A DNA stretch of 64,000 bases from Corallococcus silvisoli (GTDB taxonomy: Bacteria > Myxococcota > Myxococcia > Myxococcales > Myxococcaceae): NCBI RefSeq assembly GCF_009909145.1, contig NZ_JAAAPJ010000008.1:124001-188000 (forward strand), given 5' to 3'. Position numbers and translations under genes: made by a program. The notes beneath the pieces are model-generated. The model was not told where the DNA came from, searched no databases, and saw only the letters and a program-made list of their open reading frames with translations. The stretch's first letter is position 1, and the number at the start of each line of letters is the position of its first letter. This document shows positions 31,651 to 40,514 of this stretch, in pieces.

Positions 31651-32685
31651 TCACGGTCGGGGAGCTGACCCGGGCCGGGCGGATTGCGTCCGGGGGCGAC
31701 GGCGCCGCGGCTCGCTCGACGTGCGCCGAGCGGTTCCATCCACCCCGCCGGGTTGGGGGCGCGTCGCGGACTTCCGCTTCGGCGCTGGACGGTCCAGTGC
31801 TCGCAGGCCCTGCTCCTCCACCTCGCGCCGCGCCTGGGCCGCCGGAAGCCCGGTGAAGTGCATGGCCAGCGCGACCTTCACGCTGTCGCCCGCGGCCGTG
31901 AGCAGCACCTTCGCCCGCGCCGGGGGCAAGTCCGTCAACTCCGCCACCATGCGCGCCGCGCGGGCCCGCAGCTTCGCGTTCGTCGGGCGCACGTCCACCA
32001 TCCGCCCCCGGTACACCTTGCCCAGCGCCACGAAGGCCGCGGTGGTGATGGCGTTGAGCACGAGCTTCGTCGCCGTGCCCGCCTTCAGTCGCGTGGAGCC
32101 CGCCACCACCTCCGGCCCCGTGCGCGCCAGCACCACCGTGTCCGCCCGCATGGGGCTCCCAGGTGGGTTGCAGCACACCAACACCGTGCGCGCTCCGCGC
32201 TCGCGGGCCTCGTCCAGGGCCCCCCGGACATAGGGCGTCGAAGCGGACGCGGAGATTCCACACACCACGTCCCGCGCCGTCGCTTGGAAGGCCCTCACCG
32301 CCCGGGCCCCCGCGTCCGCGTCGTCCTCGGCGCCTTCCACCGCGCGCGTCAGGGCTCGCCGACCCCCGGCGATGACCGCCTGGACGCGCGTGGCCGGGAC
32401 ACCGAAGGTGGGGGGACACTCGCTGGCATCGAGCACGCCCAGCCGTCCGCTGGTGCCGGCGCCCACGTAGAGCAGCCGACCTCCGGCGCGCAAGGCATCC
32501 GCGACGGCCCGGGCCGCCGCCGCGATGGACGGCAAGGCCTCACGGACCGCTCGAAGGGCGATCAGGTCTTCTTGATGCAACCGTCGGACGACCGCCTCGA
32601 CAGAGAGGAGGTCCAGGTCGCCCGCACGGGGATGGAGCCGTTCGGTGGGCGGAAGCGCGGACTTTCGAGCGCGCATCGTGCCCAC
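31651..32685 (-). CDS. murQ: N-acetylmuramic acid 6-phosphate etherase
   Basis: A 344-residue SIS-fold lyase that removes D-lactate from MurNAc-6-P to give GlcNAc-6-P. Diagnostic motifs: YVGAGTSGRLGVLDASECPPTFG at about residues 75-97 and LVLNAITTAAFVALGKVYRGRMVDV further on. The family body ends at about residue 298 (EEQGLRALDRPAPK). The remaining 45 residues are basic and low-complexity (Arg/Ser/Pro/Thr), not expected in MurQ, and stop just before the tandem repeat. This tail may be a drifted stop codon in high-GC DNA or a frameshift near the end. With AnmK it forms a complete anhydro-MurNAc salvage route. Confidence 0.93.
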   Translation of the reverse strand: MGTMRARKSALPPTERLHPRAGDLDLLSVEAVVRRLHQEDLIALRAVREALPSIAAAARAVADALRAGGRLLYVGAGTSGRLGVLDASECPPTFGVPATRVQAVIAGGRRALTRAVEGAEDDADAGARAVRAFQATARDVVCGISASASTPYVRGALDEARERGARTVLVCCNPPGSPMRADTVVLARTGPEVVAGSTRLKAGTATKLVLNAITTAAFVALGKVYRGRMVDVRPTNAKLRARAARMVAELTDLPPARAKVLLTAAGDSVKVALAMHFTGLPAAQARREVEEQGLRALDRPAPKRKSATRPQPGGVDGTARRTSSEPRRRRPRTQSARPGSAPRP

Positions 32686-32702
32686 CGGAAGGCCCCGGGA
32701 CT

Positions 32703-32894
32703 TCAGGCGGCCTTCGTCACCTTGCCCGCCTTGATGCAGCGGGTGCAGGCCAGAACGCGCTCGATGCGGCCTTCGACGTTCGCCCGCAGCTTCTGCAGGT
32801 TCGGGAGGGTCCGCTTCTTGGTCTTGTTGTTCGCGTGGCTGACGTTGTTACCCACCAGCGGACGCTTCCCACAGAGGTCGCACTTCCACGCCAT
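32703..32894 (-). CDS. rpmB: 50S ribosomal protein L28
   Basis: A 63-residue ribosomal protein. MAWKCDLCGKRPLVGNNVSHANNKTKKR is the classical N-terminus and NVEGRIERVLACTRCIKAG the C-terminus. Two CxxC pairs (CDLC and CTRC) mark the zinc-binding form, which some bacteria replace with a Cys-free paralogue under zinc limitation. An AAGGAG ribosome site lies just upstream of the ATG. It lies 17 nt upstream of murQ on the same strand; no rpmG (L33) is adjacent. Confidence 0.97.
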   Translation of the reverse strand: MAWKCDLCGKRPLVGNNVSHANNKTKKRTLPNLQKLRANVEGRIERVLACTRCIKAGKVTKAA

Positions 32895-32998
32895 GACTGC
32901 TAACTCCTTGAAAACTGGGGCGTTCGACAGCAGCCCATAAAAGAGCGGCGGACCCTACCAGAAACAGCCCGAAAATCCAGCCGGATCCGACCCGAGTC

Positions 32999-34519
32999 CT
33001 ACCGCTTGAGGGGATCCTTCTTCTTCAGCATGTCCTGCACCAGCCGTGCGGCCCGCATCCCGGCCAAAAGCTCGCCTTCCAGGCCCAGTCCGGGGAGCAC
33101 CTCGCGGCCCGCCAGGATCACGTTCTTCGCGGGCGTGCGCTGCTTCAACCCCGTGACGCCCAGGAAGGCTTCCGTCTCGAAGCTGTAGAGGGGGTGGGGC
33201 ATGAGGCGGCTGCCGCGCACTCCCCCGGCGTCCAGGTAGGGGGCCGACCGCAGCGCGCGGTGCTGCTTCGTGAAGGGCATCAGCCGGTCCAGGTGCTCGT
33301 CGATCTTCGCCGCCAGGGCCTGGAGGTGTTCCTCGCCCAGGTCGCGCGCGGAGGCCGGGACGAAGGCGCCCGCGCACACCACGCGCACACCCTCCACGTC
33401 CTTGTGGCCGCCGACCGCCGCCGTCCGCGCCGGGTGCTGCTGCACGAGCAACGGGCCCAGCTCCGCGTCCTGCGTGTCCACGAGGATCAGCTCGCCCATG
33501 CCGCGCGGGAGCGCCGCCTCCGGGACGACCCAGTTCACGCTGAAGAGCAGCGACCGGGTGTTGGACTGGTCCAGGTGCTCCAGCAGGCCGCGGTGGTGCT
33601 TCTTGTCCGTCACCAGCCGGCGCAGCGCTCCGGAGTCCGTGGCCGTCACCAGGCACGACGCGCGGTAGAGCGTGTCCGAGCGGACCAGCTTCACGCCGGA
33701 GAACTTGCTGCCGTCGAACGCCAGCTCCTCGACGATGAAGCCCGCCGGGTTGTCGCGGCCCAGCACGTCGCCGCCCAGCTCCGCGAGCCGCCGGGTGAGC
33801 ACGTCGCGCAGGGCGTCCATGCCGCCGGGGTAGGTGGACGGCGCGGTGAGCACCTGGGACAGGGCCCGGGTGAGCGCCAGGGGCGCGGTGGGCTTCTCCA
33901 GGTGCACCAGGAAGGGGAGCAGGCCGCGCACCAGCGACAGCGCAGGGTCGTCGCTCGCGAGCCGGGGCGTGGCCTCCAGGCCCGGGTGGTCCTTGATCCG
34001 CCCCTTGAGCTTCCAACCCTCGAAGAAGCCGTCGGGGGGCAGCTGGGGGCCTTCCTTGAAGAAGGCGTCGGTGGCCTCGTGCTGGGCGGCGCTGCCCGTC
34101 AGCGCGCCCTGGATGCCCTCTCCGGCTTCACCGAACTCACGCGTGAGCTCCGCGCGGCGGCGTGCGGCGTCGCCGGGCAGGTCCACGCGGTTCCTGGGCA
34201 ACACCAACTGGAGTTCGGGCGCGTGGGGGCGCAGCGCCCGGCCGATGGCGGTGGAGAGCCCCAGCTCGTTGAGGGCCTCTTCCACCGCGGGCATCGCCTT
34301 GAGGGGCGGCGCGACGAAGGGGGCATAGGGCAGCACGAAGCCGTCGTGCTCGTAGCCGGGCCCCATGCCGTCGTGCTCCACCAGCAACACGCGGTGGTTG
34401 CGCTTCGCCAGGAGCGCGGCGGCGAGCGCGCCTCCGACCTGGCTGCCCAGCACGATGACGTCGTACACGTGCCGGGACGGGCCCGAGGGGAGCTTGAGTT
34501 TGGCGGCGGACGTCGACAT
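32999..34519 (-). CDS. FAD-dependent oxidoreductase of the carotenoid/retinol desaturase type
   Basis: A 506-residue flavoprotein. The N-terminal dinucleotide-binding motif reads VIVLGSQVGGALAAALLAKR with acidic VEHDG at the end of the second strand; the usual GxGxxG is altered to GSQVGG. The C-terminus has ILAGREVLPGLGLEGELLAGMRAA, the second FAD-contacting region of phytoene-desaturase-like enzymes. A YPGGMDALRDVLTRRLAELGG block in the middle is also typical. No carotenoid genes adjoin it, so the substrate is unknown. The start is the ATG at 34519. Confidence 0.8.
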   Translation of the reverse strand: MSTSAAKLKLPSGPSRHVYDVIVLGSQVGGALAAALLAKRNHRVLLVEHDGMGPGYEHDGFVLPYAPFVAPPLKAMPAVEEALNELGLSTAIGRALRPHAPELQLVLPRNRVDLPGDAARRRAELTREFGEAGEGIQGALTGSAAQHEATDAFFKEGPQLPPDGFFEGWKLKGRIKDHPGLEATPRLASDDPALSLVRGLLPFLVHLEKPTAPLALTRALSQVLTAPSTYPGGMDALRDVLTRRLAELGGDVLGRDNPAGFIVEELAFDGSKFSGVKLVRSDTLYRASCLVTATDSGALRRLVTDKKHHRGLLEHLDQSNTRSLLFSVNWVVPEAALPRGMGELILVDTQDAELGPLLVQQHPARTAAVGGHKDVEGVRVVCAGAFVPASARDLGEEHLQALAAKIDEHLDRLMPFTKQHRALRSAPYLDAGGVRGSRLMPHPLYSFETEAFLGVTGLKQRTPAKNVILAGREVLPGLGLEGELLAGMRAARLVQDMLKKKDPLKR

Positions 34520-34614
34520 GGCCGCCGAACACTACACAACGCCACCGCGTCTGGCGCCCTTTTGGCTCCCGGGTTTCCAAGGGGCCGGGCTTGGGGGTGG
34601 GGTCCGAGGGCCCC

Positions 34615-35304
34615 TCAGGGCCTGGGGCCGAAGAGGCGCGCGACCAGCTCCGGGGGGAGCGCGTCGAAGTCCGGGGCGGTGTAGTGGGCGCCCGCCTTCG
34701 CCAGCTGCTCCGCGGTCGTGGTGGTGGTGATGCCCACGGTGATCATGCCGGCGGCGCGCGCGGACAGCACGCCGTTGATGGCGTCCTCGAAGGCCACGCA
34801 CGACTCCGGGGGCACGTGCAGCGCCTGCGCCGCGGCCAGGAAGATGTCCGGCGCCGGCTTGCCGCGCGTCACCTGCTCGGCACCGACGACGCACGCGAAG
34901 AGCGGGCGGACCGCGAGCCCGTCCAGCACCAGCTCGCGGTTGCCCTGGGGCGCGGCGGTGGCCACGGCCATGGGCAGGCGCGCGTCGCGCAGGCGGTGCA
35001 GGAAGGCCTCCGCGCCCCGGTGCAGCGCGAGATAGGGCCGGTAGATGGCGCGGTAGTGGGACTCCTTCTCGTCCGCGAGCGCATCCAGCTCCGCGACGGA
35101 GAGGGTGCGGCCCAGGAGCTGCGGGAGGATCTCCTCGTTCTTCTTTCCCGCGAACTCGTTCTGGAACCGGTCCGCGGTCAGGTCGTCCAGGCCGAGCTTC
35201 CGGGCGAGCGTCACCCAGGCGCGGTTGTGGAAGTCCATGTTGTCGACGAGCGTACCGTCCATGTCGAAGACGGCGGCGAGCAAGGGGGCGGCGACGGGAG
35301 TCAT
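34615..35304 (-). CDS. HAD-superfamily phosphatase/beta-phosphoglucomutase-like hydrolase
   Basis: A 229-residue HAD-IA hydrolase with an alpha-helical cap. Motif I FDMDGTLVDN, motif II Thr in AVATAAPQGN, motif III Lys in RGKPAPDIF, motif IV FEDAINGVLSARAAG. DxDGTLxD plus ED in motif IV fits beta-phosphoglucomutase-like or sugar-phosphate phosphatases. I start at the ATG at 35304, preceded by GGGAAG at 4 nt; an in-frame ATG at 35334 is also possible. Transcribed divergently from the enoyl-CoA-hydratase-like gene at 35387. Confidence 0.87.
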   Translation of the reverse strand: MTPVAAPLLAAVFDMDGTLVDNMDFHNRAWVTLARKLGLDDLTADRFQNEFAGKKNEEILPQLLGRTLSVAELDALADEKESHYRAIYRPYLALHRGAEAFLHRLRDARLPMAVATAAPQGNRELVLDGLAVRPLFACVVGAEQVTRGKPAPDIFLAAAQALHVPPESCVAFEDAINGVLSARAAGMITVGITTTTTAEQLAKAGAHYTAPDFDALPPELVARLFGPRP

Positions 35305-35386
35305 GTTCTTCCCAATACCGATTTCCGTCGCCATGTCACCCCTGAATCTCCCCTGCGAGCGCCTTCTGGGCTGATATCCCCCGGGC

Positions 35387-36460
35387 ATGAGCGACGACGT
35401 GCTGCTGGAGAGCCGGGGACCCTTGGGCGTTGTCACCCTCAACCGCCCGAAGGCGCTCAACGCGCTCTCCCTGGAGATGTGCCGGGCGCTGCATCCCCGA
35501 TTGGATGCGTGGGCGGCGGATCCATCCGTGAAGGCGGTGGTGATCCGCGGCGCGGGGGGCCGGGCGTTCTGCGCGGGAGGGGACGTGCGCGCGGTGGCCA
35601 GTTCGGTCGGACGCACAGGCGCGGAGGCGTCGTTGGCGCGCGAGTTCTTCCGGGCGGAGTACGCGCTCAACCACCGGATCCACCATTACCCGAAGCCGTT
35701 CATCGCGCTGGTGGATGGCATCTGCATGGGTGGGGGATTGGGGCTGTCGATGCACGGCGCGTTCCGGGTCGTGACGGAGAAGCTGGTGCTCGCGATGCCG
35801 GAGACGGCGATTGGCATCTTCCCGGACGTGGGCGGTGGCTGGTTCCTGCCGCGCTTCCCGGGCGAGGCGGGCACGTACCTGGGGCTGACCGGCGCGCGGT
35901 GTGACGCGGCGGATGCGGTGTGGCTCGGGTACGCGACGCATCAGGTGGAGTCCTCCCGGCTGGAGGACCTGATGGCGGCGTTGGGGGCGGCGGACTGGAG
36001 TGGGGCGGGGCGGGACGTGGCGGCGGGCGTGCTCGCGGGGTTCCATCAGGTGCCGGGGCCTTCGGGGCTCGCGGCGCGGGCGGAGGTCCTCGCGCGGTGC
36101 TTTGGCGGACAGCGGGTGGAGGACATCCTCGCGGCGCTGGAGCGAGAGGGCACGGCATGGGCGGAGGAGACGCGCGCCACGCTGCTGCGCATGTCGCCCA
36201 CGAGCCTCCGGGTGACGCTGCGGCAGCTGCGGAAGGGGCGGGGACAGGACTACGACGCGACGGCGCGCATGGAGTACCGGCTGAGCCAGGCGCTGACCGC
36301 GCGACATGACTTCCGGGAGGGGATCCGGGCGGTGCTGGTGGACAAGGACCAGAAGCCGCGCTGGAGCCCGGCGACGCTCGCGGAGGTGACGGAGGCGGAG
36401 GTGGAGGCGTGCTTCGCGCCGCGCCCCGGTGACGAGCTGGAGTTGCCCGCGCGAGGTTGA
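35387..36460 (+). CDS. 3-hydroxyisobutyryl-CoA hydrolase (crotonase superfamily)
   Basis: A 357-residue crotonase-fold enzyme of the ECH_2 group. Motifs: TLNRPKALNALSLEM, RAFCAGGDVRAV (oxyanion hole), EFFRAEYALNHRIHHYPKPFIA, GICMGGGLGLSMHG and MPETAIGIFPDVGGGWFLPR with the catalytic Glu. The length and the FFRxEYxLN block are typical of 3-hydroxyisobutyryl-CoA hydrolase in valine breakdown rather than of plain enoyl-CoA hydratase (about 260 aa). Branched-chain acyl-CoA metabolism is important in myxobacteria (iso-fatty acids). It is a single gene, convergent with the DUF523 gene. Confidence 0.88.
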   Translation: MSDDVLLESRGPLGVVTLNRPKALNALSLEMCRALHPRLDAWAADPSVKAVVIRGAGGRAFCAGGDVRAVASSVGRTGAEASLAREFFRAEYALNHRIHHYPKPFIALVDGICMGGGLGLSMHGAFRVVTEKLVLAMPETAIGIFPDVGGGWFLPRFPGEAGTYLGLTGARCDAADAVWLGYATHQVESSRLEDLMAALGAADWSGAGRDVAAGVLAGFHQVPGPSGLAARAEVLARCFGGQRVEDILAALEREGTAWAEETRATLLRMSPTSLRVTLRQLRKGRGQDYDATARMEYRLSQALTARHDFREGIRAVLVDKDQKPRWSPATLAEVTEAEVEACFAPRPGDELELPARG

Positions 36461-36528
36461 GCAACTGCGTCGTTCGCCGGTGTGAGGCTTCGGTGGACGA
36501 CGCTGGCAGGGCGCTTCGCGGGGGCGCG

Positions 36529-37149
36529 CTACAAGTCCTCGTCGCTCACGACGGTGCGTCCGTCCGAGCGCAGAAGCGCGGTGGTGATGCCTTCACCCGG
36601 GCGGAGCACGCCGGATTCGTAGATGCGCTGACTGCCGCACGAGGGGCTCTTTTCCTTCAGGAGCGCGACCGTGACGTCGAACCGCCGCGCGGCCTCCAGG
36701 GCGAGGTGGGCACCCTCTTGGAACGCGGCGGTGCGGTCCTCGCGAGTCTCTCGCGTGAGGGCCCGCGCGCGGCCGGCCCAGACGTCCACGCCCGTGCCAC
36801 CCGATAGGTCCACGGGCGGACGCGGAATGCCCATGCCCGCCGCGGCCTCCGGACAGATGGGGATGACGGCCTTGCCGTCCAGCGCCGCGAGCACCCGCTC
36901 CGAGCGCTGCGAGCGTCCATCGTAGCGGCACGCCTCACCCAGCAGGCACGCGCTGACGAGGACCCGCGGGGCTGCGCGCAGGGCCTCCCGCCTCGCGTCG
37001 CGGGCGGACGCATCGAGCGCGGCGGAGCCGTCCGCCGTGGCGCTGGGCGCCGCATCCGGAGCCACGGGCCGTGGCACGCCGCCGGTTCCATCCGGCGTGG
37101 GCCCCGAAGCAGCGCGTGACGCCGCATCCGGATCCACCCCCTGCGTCAC
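36529..37149 (-). CDS. DUF523-family protein
   Basis: A 206-residue protein with the DUF523 (YbbK-like) signature: VSACLLGEACRYDGRSQRSE, PICPEAAAGMGIPRPPVDL, and KEKSPSCGSQRIY, with conserved Cys residues that suggest metal or redox chemistry. The biochemical function of the family is not known to me. The GTG start overlaps the purN stop by 4 nt. The first 60 residues (Ala/Pro/Asp-rich, TQGVDPDAASRAASG...) are not part of the family domain and may indicate that the real start is further in. Last gene of the purM-purN-DUF523 operon. Confidence 0.83.
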   Translation of the reverse strand: MTQGVDPDAASRAASGPTPDGTGGVPRPVAPDAAPSATADGSAALDASARDARREALRAAPRVLVSACLLGEACRYDGRSQRSERVLAALDGKAVIPICPEAAAGMGIPRPPVDLSGGTGVDVWAGRARALTRETREDRTAAFQEGAHLALEAARRFDVTVALLKEKSPSCGSQRIYESGVLRPGEGITTALLRSDGRTVVSDEDL

Positions 37150-37811
37150 TTCGGCGCTCCCGGACTGCGCAGGGCGCCCGCATCGCCTGTCACATGCGCC
37201 GCCACGCGCGTGCGCGTCCCATCCAGCGTCACCGCGCCCGACACCGCGAGCCGCACGGCCAGCGGGTACAGCCGGTGCTCCTCCGCGAGGATGCGCGCGC
37301 TCAGGCTCGCTTCGTCATCCTCTGGCAGCACCGGCACCGCCGCCTGGGCGATGATGGGCCCCGTGTCCGTGCCCGCGTCCACGTAGTGCACCGTGCACCC
37401 GGCCACCTTCACGCCGCGCTCCAGCGCCTGCCGCTGCGCATGCAGCCCCGGGAACGCGGGCAGCAACGAGGGGTGGATGTTCAACACGCGCCCCGGGAAG
37501 CGCTTGAGGAAGTCCGCGCTCACCAGCCGCATGAAGCCCGCCAGACACACCCACTCCACGCCCGCGTCGGCCAGCACGCCGAGCACCGCCGCCTCGAAGT
37601 CCACCTTCGACCCGAAGCCCTTGTGATCCACCACCTCCGCGCGCACGCCCGCCTTCCGGGCGCGCTCCAGCGCGTACGCGGTGGGCACGTTGGAGAGCAC
37701 GCACGCCACCTCGGCGGGGAAGTCCTCCCGCGCGGCCGCGTCGAGCAACGCCTGCAGGTTGCTCCCGCCGCCGCTGACGAGCACCCCCAGCCGCGCCCGC
37801 CGCGCGCTCAT
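37146..37811 (-). CDS. purN: phosphoribosylglycinamide formyltransferase
   Basis: A 221-residue enzyme transferring a formyl group from 10-formyl-THF to GAR in purine synthesis. Motifs: GVLVSGGGSNLQALLDA (phosphate binding), FMRLVSADFLKRFPGRVLNIHPSLLPAFPG with the catalytic Asn-His region, and HYVDAGTDTGPIIAQAAVPV with the catalytic Asp. The ATG at 37811 overlaps the purM stop by 4 nt (ATGA). The C-terminal 25 residues are slightly longer than E. coli PurN. Confidence 0.96.
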   Translation of the reverse strand: MSARRARLGVLVSGGGSNLQALLDAAAREDFPAEVACVLSNVPTAYALERARKAGVRAEVVDHKGFGSKVDFEAAVLGVLADAGVEWVCLAGFMRLVSADFLKRFPGRVLNIHPSLLPAFPGLHAQRQALERGVKVAGCTVHYVDAGTDTGPIIAQAAVPVLPEDDEASLSARILAEEHRLYPLAVRLAVSGAVTLDGTRTRVAAHVTGDAGALRSPGAPK

Positions 37812-38845
37812 GGATCGATGACCGCCGTGGCCTCGCCCTGGCCCGCTTCCACCCGGCCCACCTCGGACGCTTCCACGCCCCGGGCGCGCAGCACCTCCAG
37901 CGCCTTCGCCACGTCCTCCTTCGCCACCACGACGATGAGGCCCAGGCCCATGTTGAACGTGCTGAACATCTCGTCGCGCGCGACGCCGCCCGTCTTCGCG
38001 ATGAGGTCGAAGATGGCCGGCTTCTTCCACGCGGACTCGCTCAGCACCGCGCGCGTCCCGTCCGGCAGGCACCGGGGCAGGTTGCCCGGGATGCCGCTGC
38101 CGGTGATGTGCGCCATGCCCTTCACCTTCACCGCCTGGCACAGCGCGAGCGCGTCCTTCACGTAGATGCGCGTGGGCTCCAGCAGCGCGTCACCCAGCGG
38201 CCGGTCCAGCCCCTGCGGCGCCACGTCCAGCGGCAGCTTCGCGTCATCCAGCAGCACCTTGCGCGCCAGCGAGTAGCCGTTGCTGTGCAGCCCCGACGAC
38301 GTGAGCCCGATGAGCGCGTCCCCCGGCTTCACCGTCTTGCCGTCGATGATGGCCGAGCGCTCCACCACGCCCACGCAGAAGCCCGCGACGTCGTACTCGC
38401 CCCGCGCGTAGAAGCCCGGCATCTCCGCCGTCTCCCCGCCCAGGAGCGCGCACCCCGCCTGCTCGCAGCCCACCGCGATGCCCTTCACCACCTCCGCCGC
38501 CGCGTCCACCTCCAGCTTCCCGGTGGCGAAGTAGTCCAGGAAGAACAGCGGCTCCGCGCCACAGGTGAGGATGTCGTTCACCGACATCGCCACCAGGTCG
38601 ATGCCCACCGTGTCGTGGCGCCCCGCCAGGAAGGCCACCTTCAGCTTGGTGCCCACGCCGTCGGTGCCCGCCACCAGCACGGGCGCCTGGTACTTGCCCG
38701 GTGGCAGGGCGAACAGGCCGCCGAAGCCGCCCACTCCACCCATCACCTCCGGGCGCGTGGTGCGCGCCGCATGGGGTTTGATCTTCTCGACGAACGCGTC
38801 GCCGGCCTCGATGTCTACTCCGGACTGCTTGTAGGTCGTTCCCAC
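37808..38845 (-). CDS. purM: phosphoribosylformylglycinamidine cyclo-ligase (AIR synthetase)
   Basis: A 345-residue ATP-dependent cyclo-ligase of purine synthesis. It starts with VGTTYKQSGVDIEAGDAFV, the normal PurM N-terminus, so I use the GTG at 38845 although the frame is open further upstream. Motifs include GTDGVGTKLKVAF, GIDLVAMSVNDILTCGAEPL and GGETAEMPGFY. First gene of the purM-purN-DUF523 unit, each junction overlapping by 4 nt. A purine riboswitch is not apparent in the 261-nt upstream region. Confidence 0.97.
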   Translation of the reverse strand: MGTTYKQSGVDIEAGDAFVEKIKPHAARTTRPEVMGGVGGFGGLFALPPGKYQAPVLVAGTDGVGTKLKVAFLAGRHDTVGIDLVAMSVNDILTCGAEPLFFLDYFATGKLEVDAAAEVVKGIAVGCEQAGCALLGGETAEMPGFYARGEYDVAGFCVGVVERSAIIDGKTVKPGDALIGLTSSGLHSNGYSLARKVLLDDAKLPLDVAPQGLDRPLGDALLEPTRIYVKDALALCQAVKVKGMAHITGSGIPGNLPRCLPDGTRAVLSESAWKKPAIFDLIAKTGGVARDEMFSTFNMGLGLIVVVAKEDVAKALEVLRARGVEASEVGRVEAGQGEATAVIDP

Positions 38846-39106
38846 GGCCGGCCTTGTATCCCTCCCGGAGGCCCCTGTCTCGGGCCTCGGAACGGGGTGT
38901 CGGGTTTGTGGCGACCACGCCCCCTGGCACGCAGGCCGTCCTGTCACGCCACCGCTACGGATGGCTTGCCCGGGGGCTGGCCGCGCGCTCGCGGGGCCTC
39001 CACGCCGCCGCGAGGCGTGCCTCAATCCCCGGATCTCCGACGCCGGTGCGATATCGCTCTGGGATATTTGACCGGTGGGGTGGGGGCTGATTGACTCGCG
39101 GGCCAG

Positions 39107-39757
39107 ATGGGCGCCGAGGAAACCCTCTTTCAACGTTTTGGCAAGGAGTTCCCCAAGGGCACCGAGCTCTTCCGCGAGGGAGAGATCGGCAAGGAGATGT
39201 TCGTCATCCAGTCCGGGAAGATCGCCATCTCCAAGCGCGTGCGCGACGTGGAGAAGGTGCTCGCCGTGCTGGGCCCCGGTGAGTTCTTCGGGGAGATGGC
39301 CATCATCTCCAACAAGCCCCGGAACGCCTCCGCCGTTGTGCACGACGACGCGAAGCTGCTCGTCATCGACCCGAAGACCTTCGAGGCGATGATCCGCGGC
39401 AACGCGGAGATCGCCGTTCGGATGATCAAGAAGCTGGCCGAGCGCCTCTCCGAGGCGGACGCCCAGATCGAGAACCTGCTCCACGGGGACCCCGCGAGCC
39501 GCGTCGTCCATCAGATCCTCCAGGCCTGCCAGACGCGCGGCCGGCCGCTGGAGGAGGGCGTGGAGATCGACTTCGCGGTGCGGGAGATGCCCCGGCAGAT
39601 TGGCGTGGGCGAGCCCGCCGTGCGCAGCATGCTGGAGCGCCTGGAGCGCGCGGGCCTCATCGAGCGCAGCGGTGACCGGGTGACCGTGTATGACACCGCC
39701 CGGCTGCACGACTTCCTCAACTACCTTGAGATGAAGTGGAAGTTCGGAGACCTCTAG
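39107..39757 (+). CDS. Crp/Fnr-family cyclic-nucleotide-binding transcription regulator
   Basis: A 216-residue protein. Residues 10-125 are a cyclic-nucleotide-binding beta-barrel with the phosphate cassette FFGEMAIISNKPRNAS (Glu and Arg present, so cAMP or cGMP binding is plausible). A long helix follows (AEIAVRMIKKLAERLSEADAQ), then a winged helix with MPRQIGVGEPAVRSMLERLERAGLIER. There are no Fe-S cysteines, so not FNR. Start at the ATG at 39107, 261 nt from the divergent purM. The next gene, 1 nt downstream, is an MBL-fold protein related to cyclic-nucleotide phosphodiesterases, suggesting a sensing-and-removal pair. Confidence 0.9.
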   Translation: MGAEETLFQRFGKEFPKGTELFREGEIGKEMFVIQSGKIAISKRVRDVEKVLAVLGPGEFFGEMAIISNKPRNASAVVHDDAKLLVIDPKTFEAMIRGNAEIAVRMIKKLAERLSEADAQIENLLHGDPASRVVHQILQACQTRGRPLEEGVEIDFAVREMPRQIGVGEPAVRSMLERLERAGLIERSGDRVTVYDTARLHDFLNYLEMKWKFGDL

Positions 39758-39758
39758 C

Positions 39759-40514
39759 GTGAAGCTGCAAGTCCTCGGGTGCCACGGCGGCGAGCTTCCC
39801 ACGTGCAGGAGCACCTGCTTCCTCGTGGATGACGTGCTCGCGCTCGACGCGGGCGCACTCACCGGGACCCTCTCGCTGGAGCAGCTCTGCAAGGTGGACG
39901 ACGTGCTCGTCGGCCACAGCCACTTCGACCACGTGAAGGACCTGCCGCTGCTGGCCGACCTGGTCATCGGCCGCAGGGACAAGCCCGTCACCATCCATGC
40001 CTCCCGCGAGTGCGCCAAGGCGCTGCGCGAGAACATGTTCAACAACGCGCTGTGGCCGGACTTCACGCGCATCCCCACGCGCCACAAGCCCGTCCTCTCC
40101 ATCAAGACCTTCCGCGCCGGCAGCACCTTCCAGGTGGGCCCCTACACCGTGAAGAGCGTGCCGGTGAGCCACCCCGTGGAGTCGTGCGCCTTCATCATCT
40201 CCGACGGGAAGGCCGCCCTCGCCATGAGCGGCGACACCGGCCCCACCGACAAGCTGTGGAAGGCGCTCAACGCCACCCCGAACCTCAAGGCGCTGCTCCT
40301 GGAGGCCAGCTTCCCCAACAGCCTCCAGGCCCTGGCGGACATCTCCGGCCACCTGACCCCGGCCACCGTGGGCTCGGAGCTGCGCAAGTTCGACCGCAAC
40401 GGGGCCCAGGTGATGCTCTACCACCTGAAGCCCGCCTTCGTGACCCAGCTGAAGAAGGAGCTGGCCTCGCTGCCGGTGAACGTCCTGGAGCTGGGAGAGA
40501 CGTTCCAGTTCTAG
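39759..40514 (+). CDS. MBL-fold hydrolase resembling class II cyclic-nucleotide phosphodiesterase
   Basis: A 251-residue metallo-beta-lactamase-fold protein starting at a GTG 1 nt after the regulator stop. The metal site is HSHFDH (H53, H55, D57, H58), followed by SHPVES, MSGDTGPTD, and YHLKPAF at the C-terminus for further ligands. The overall order (VGHSHFDHVKDLPLLAD, then a Lys/Pro-rich PVTIHAS segment) resembles PDEase_II/CpdP-type enzymes, although the family signature HxHLDH has Phe for Leu here. Predicted to hydrolyse cAMP or cGMP, perhaps controlling the level of the ligand of the neighbouring regulator. It could also hydrolyse another substrate. Confidence 0.72.
   Translation: MKLQVLGCHGGELPTCRSTCFLVDDVLALDAGALTGTLSLEQLCKVDDVLVGHSHFDHVKDLPLLADLVIGRRDKPVTIHASRECAKALRENMFNNALWPDFTRIPTRHKPVLSIKTFRAGSTFQVGPYTVKSVPVSHPVESCAFIISDGKAALAMSGDTGPTDKLWKALNATPNLKALLLEASFPNSLQALADISGHLTPATVGSELRKFDRNGAQVMLYHLKPAFVTQLKKELASLPVNVLELGETFQF

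Noticed and set aside
31120..31668. Open frames through the 11-bp repeat encoding an ARAWLGLGSGL-type polymer
   Set aside because: Open in several frames merely because the unit has no stop codons; no ribosome site, no homology-like sequence, and it overlaps anmK antisense.
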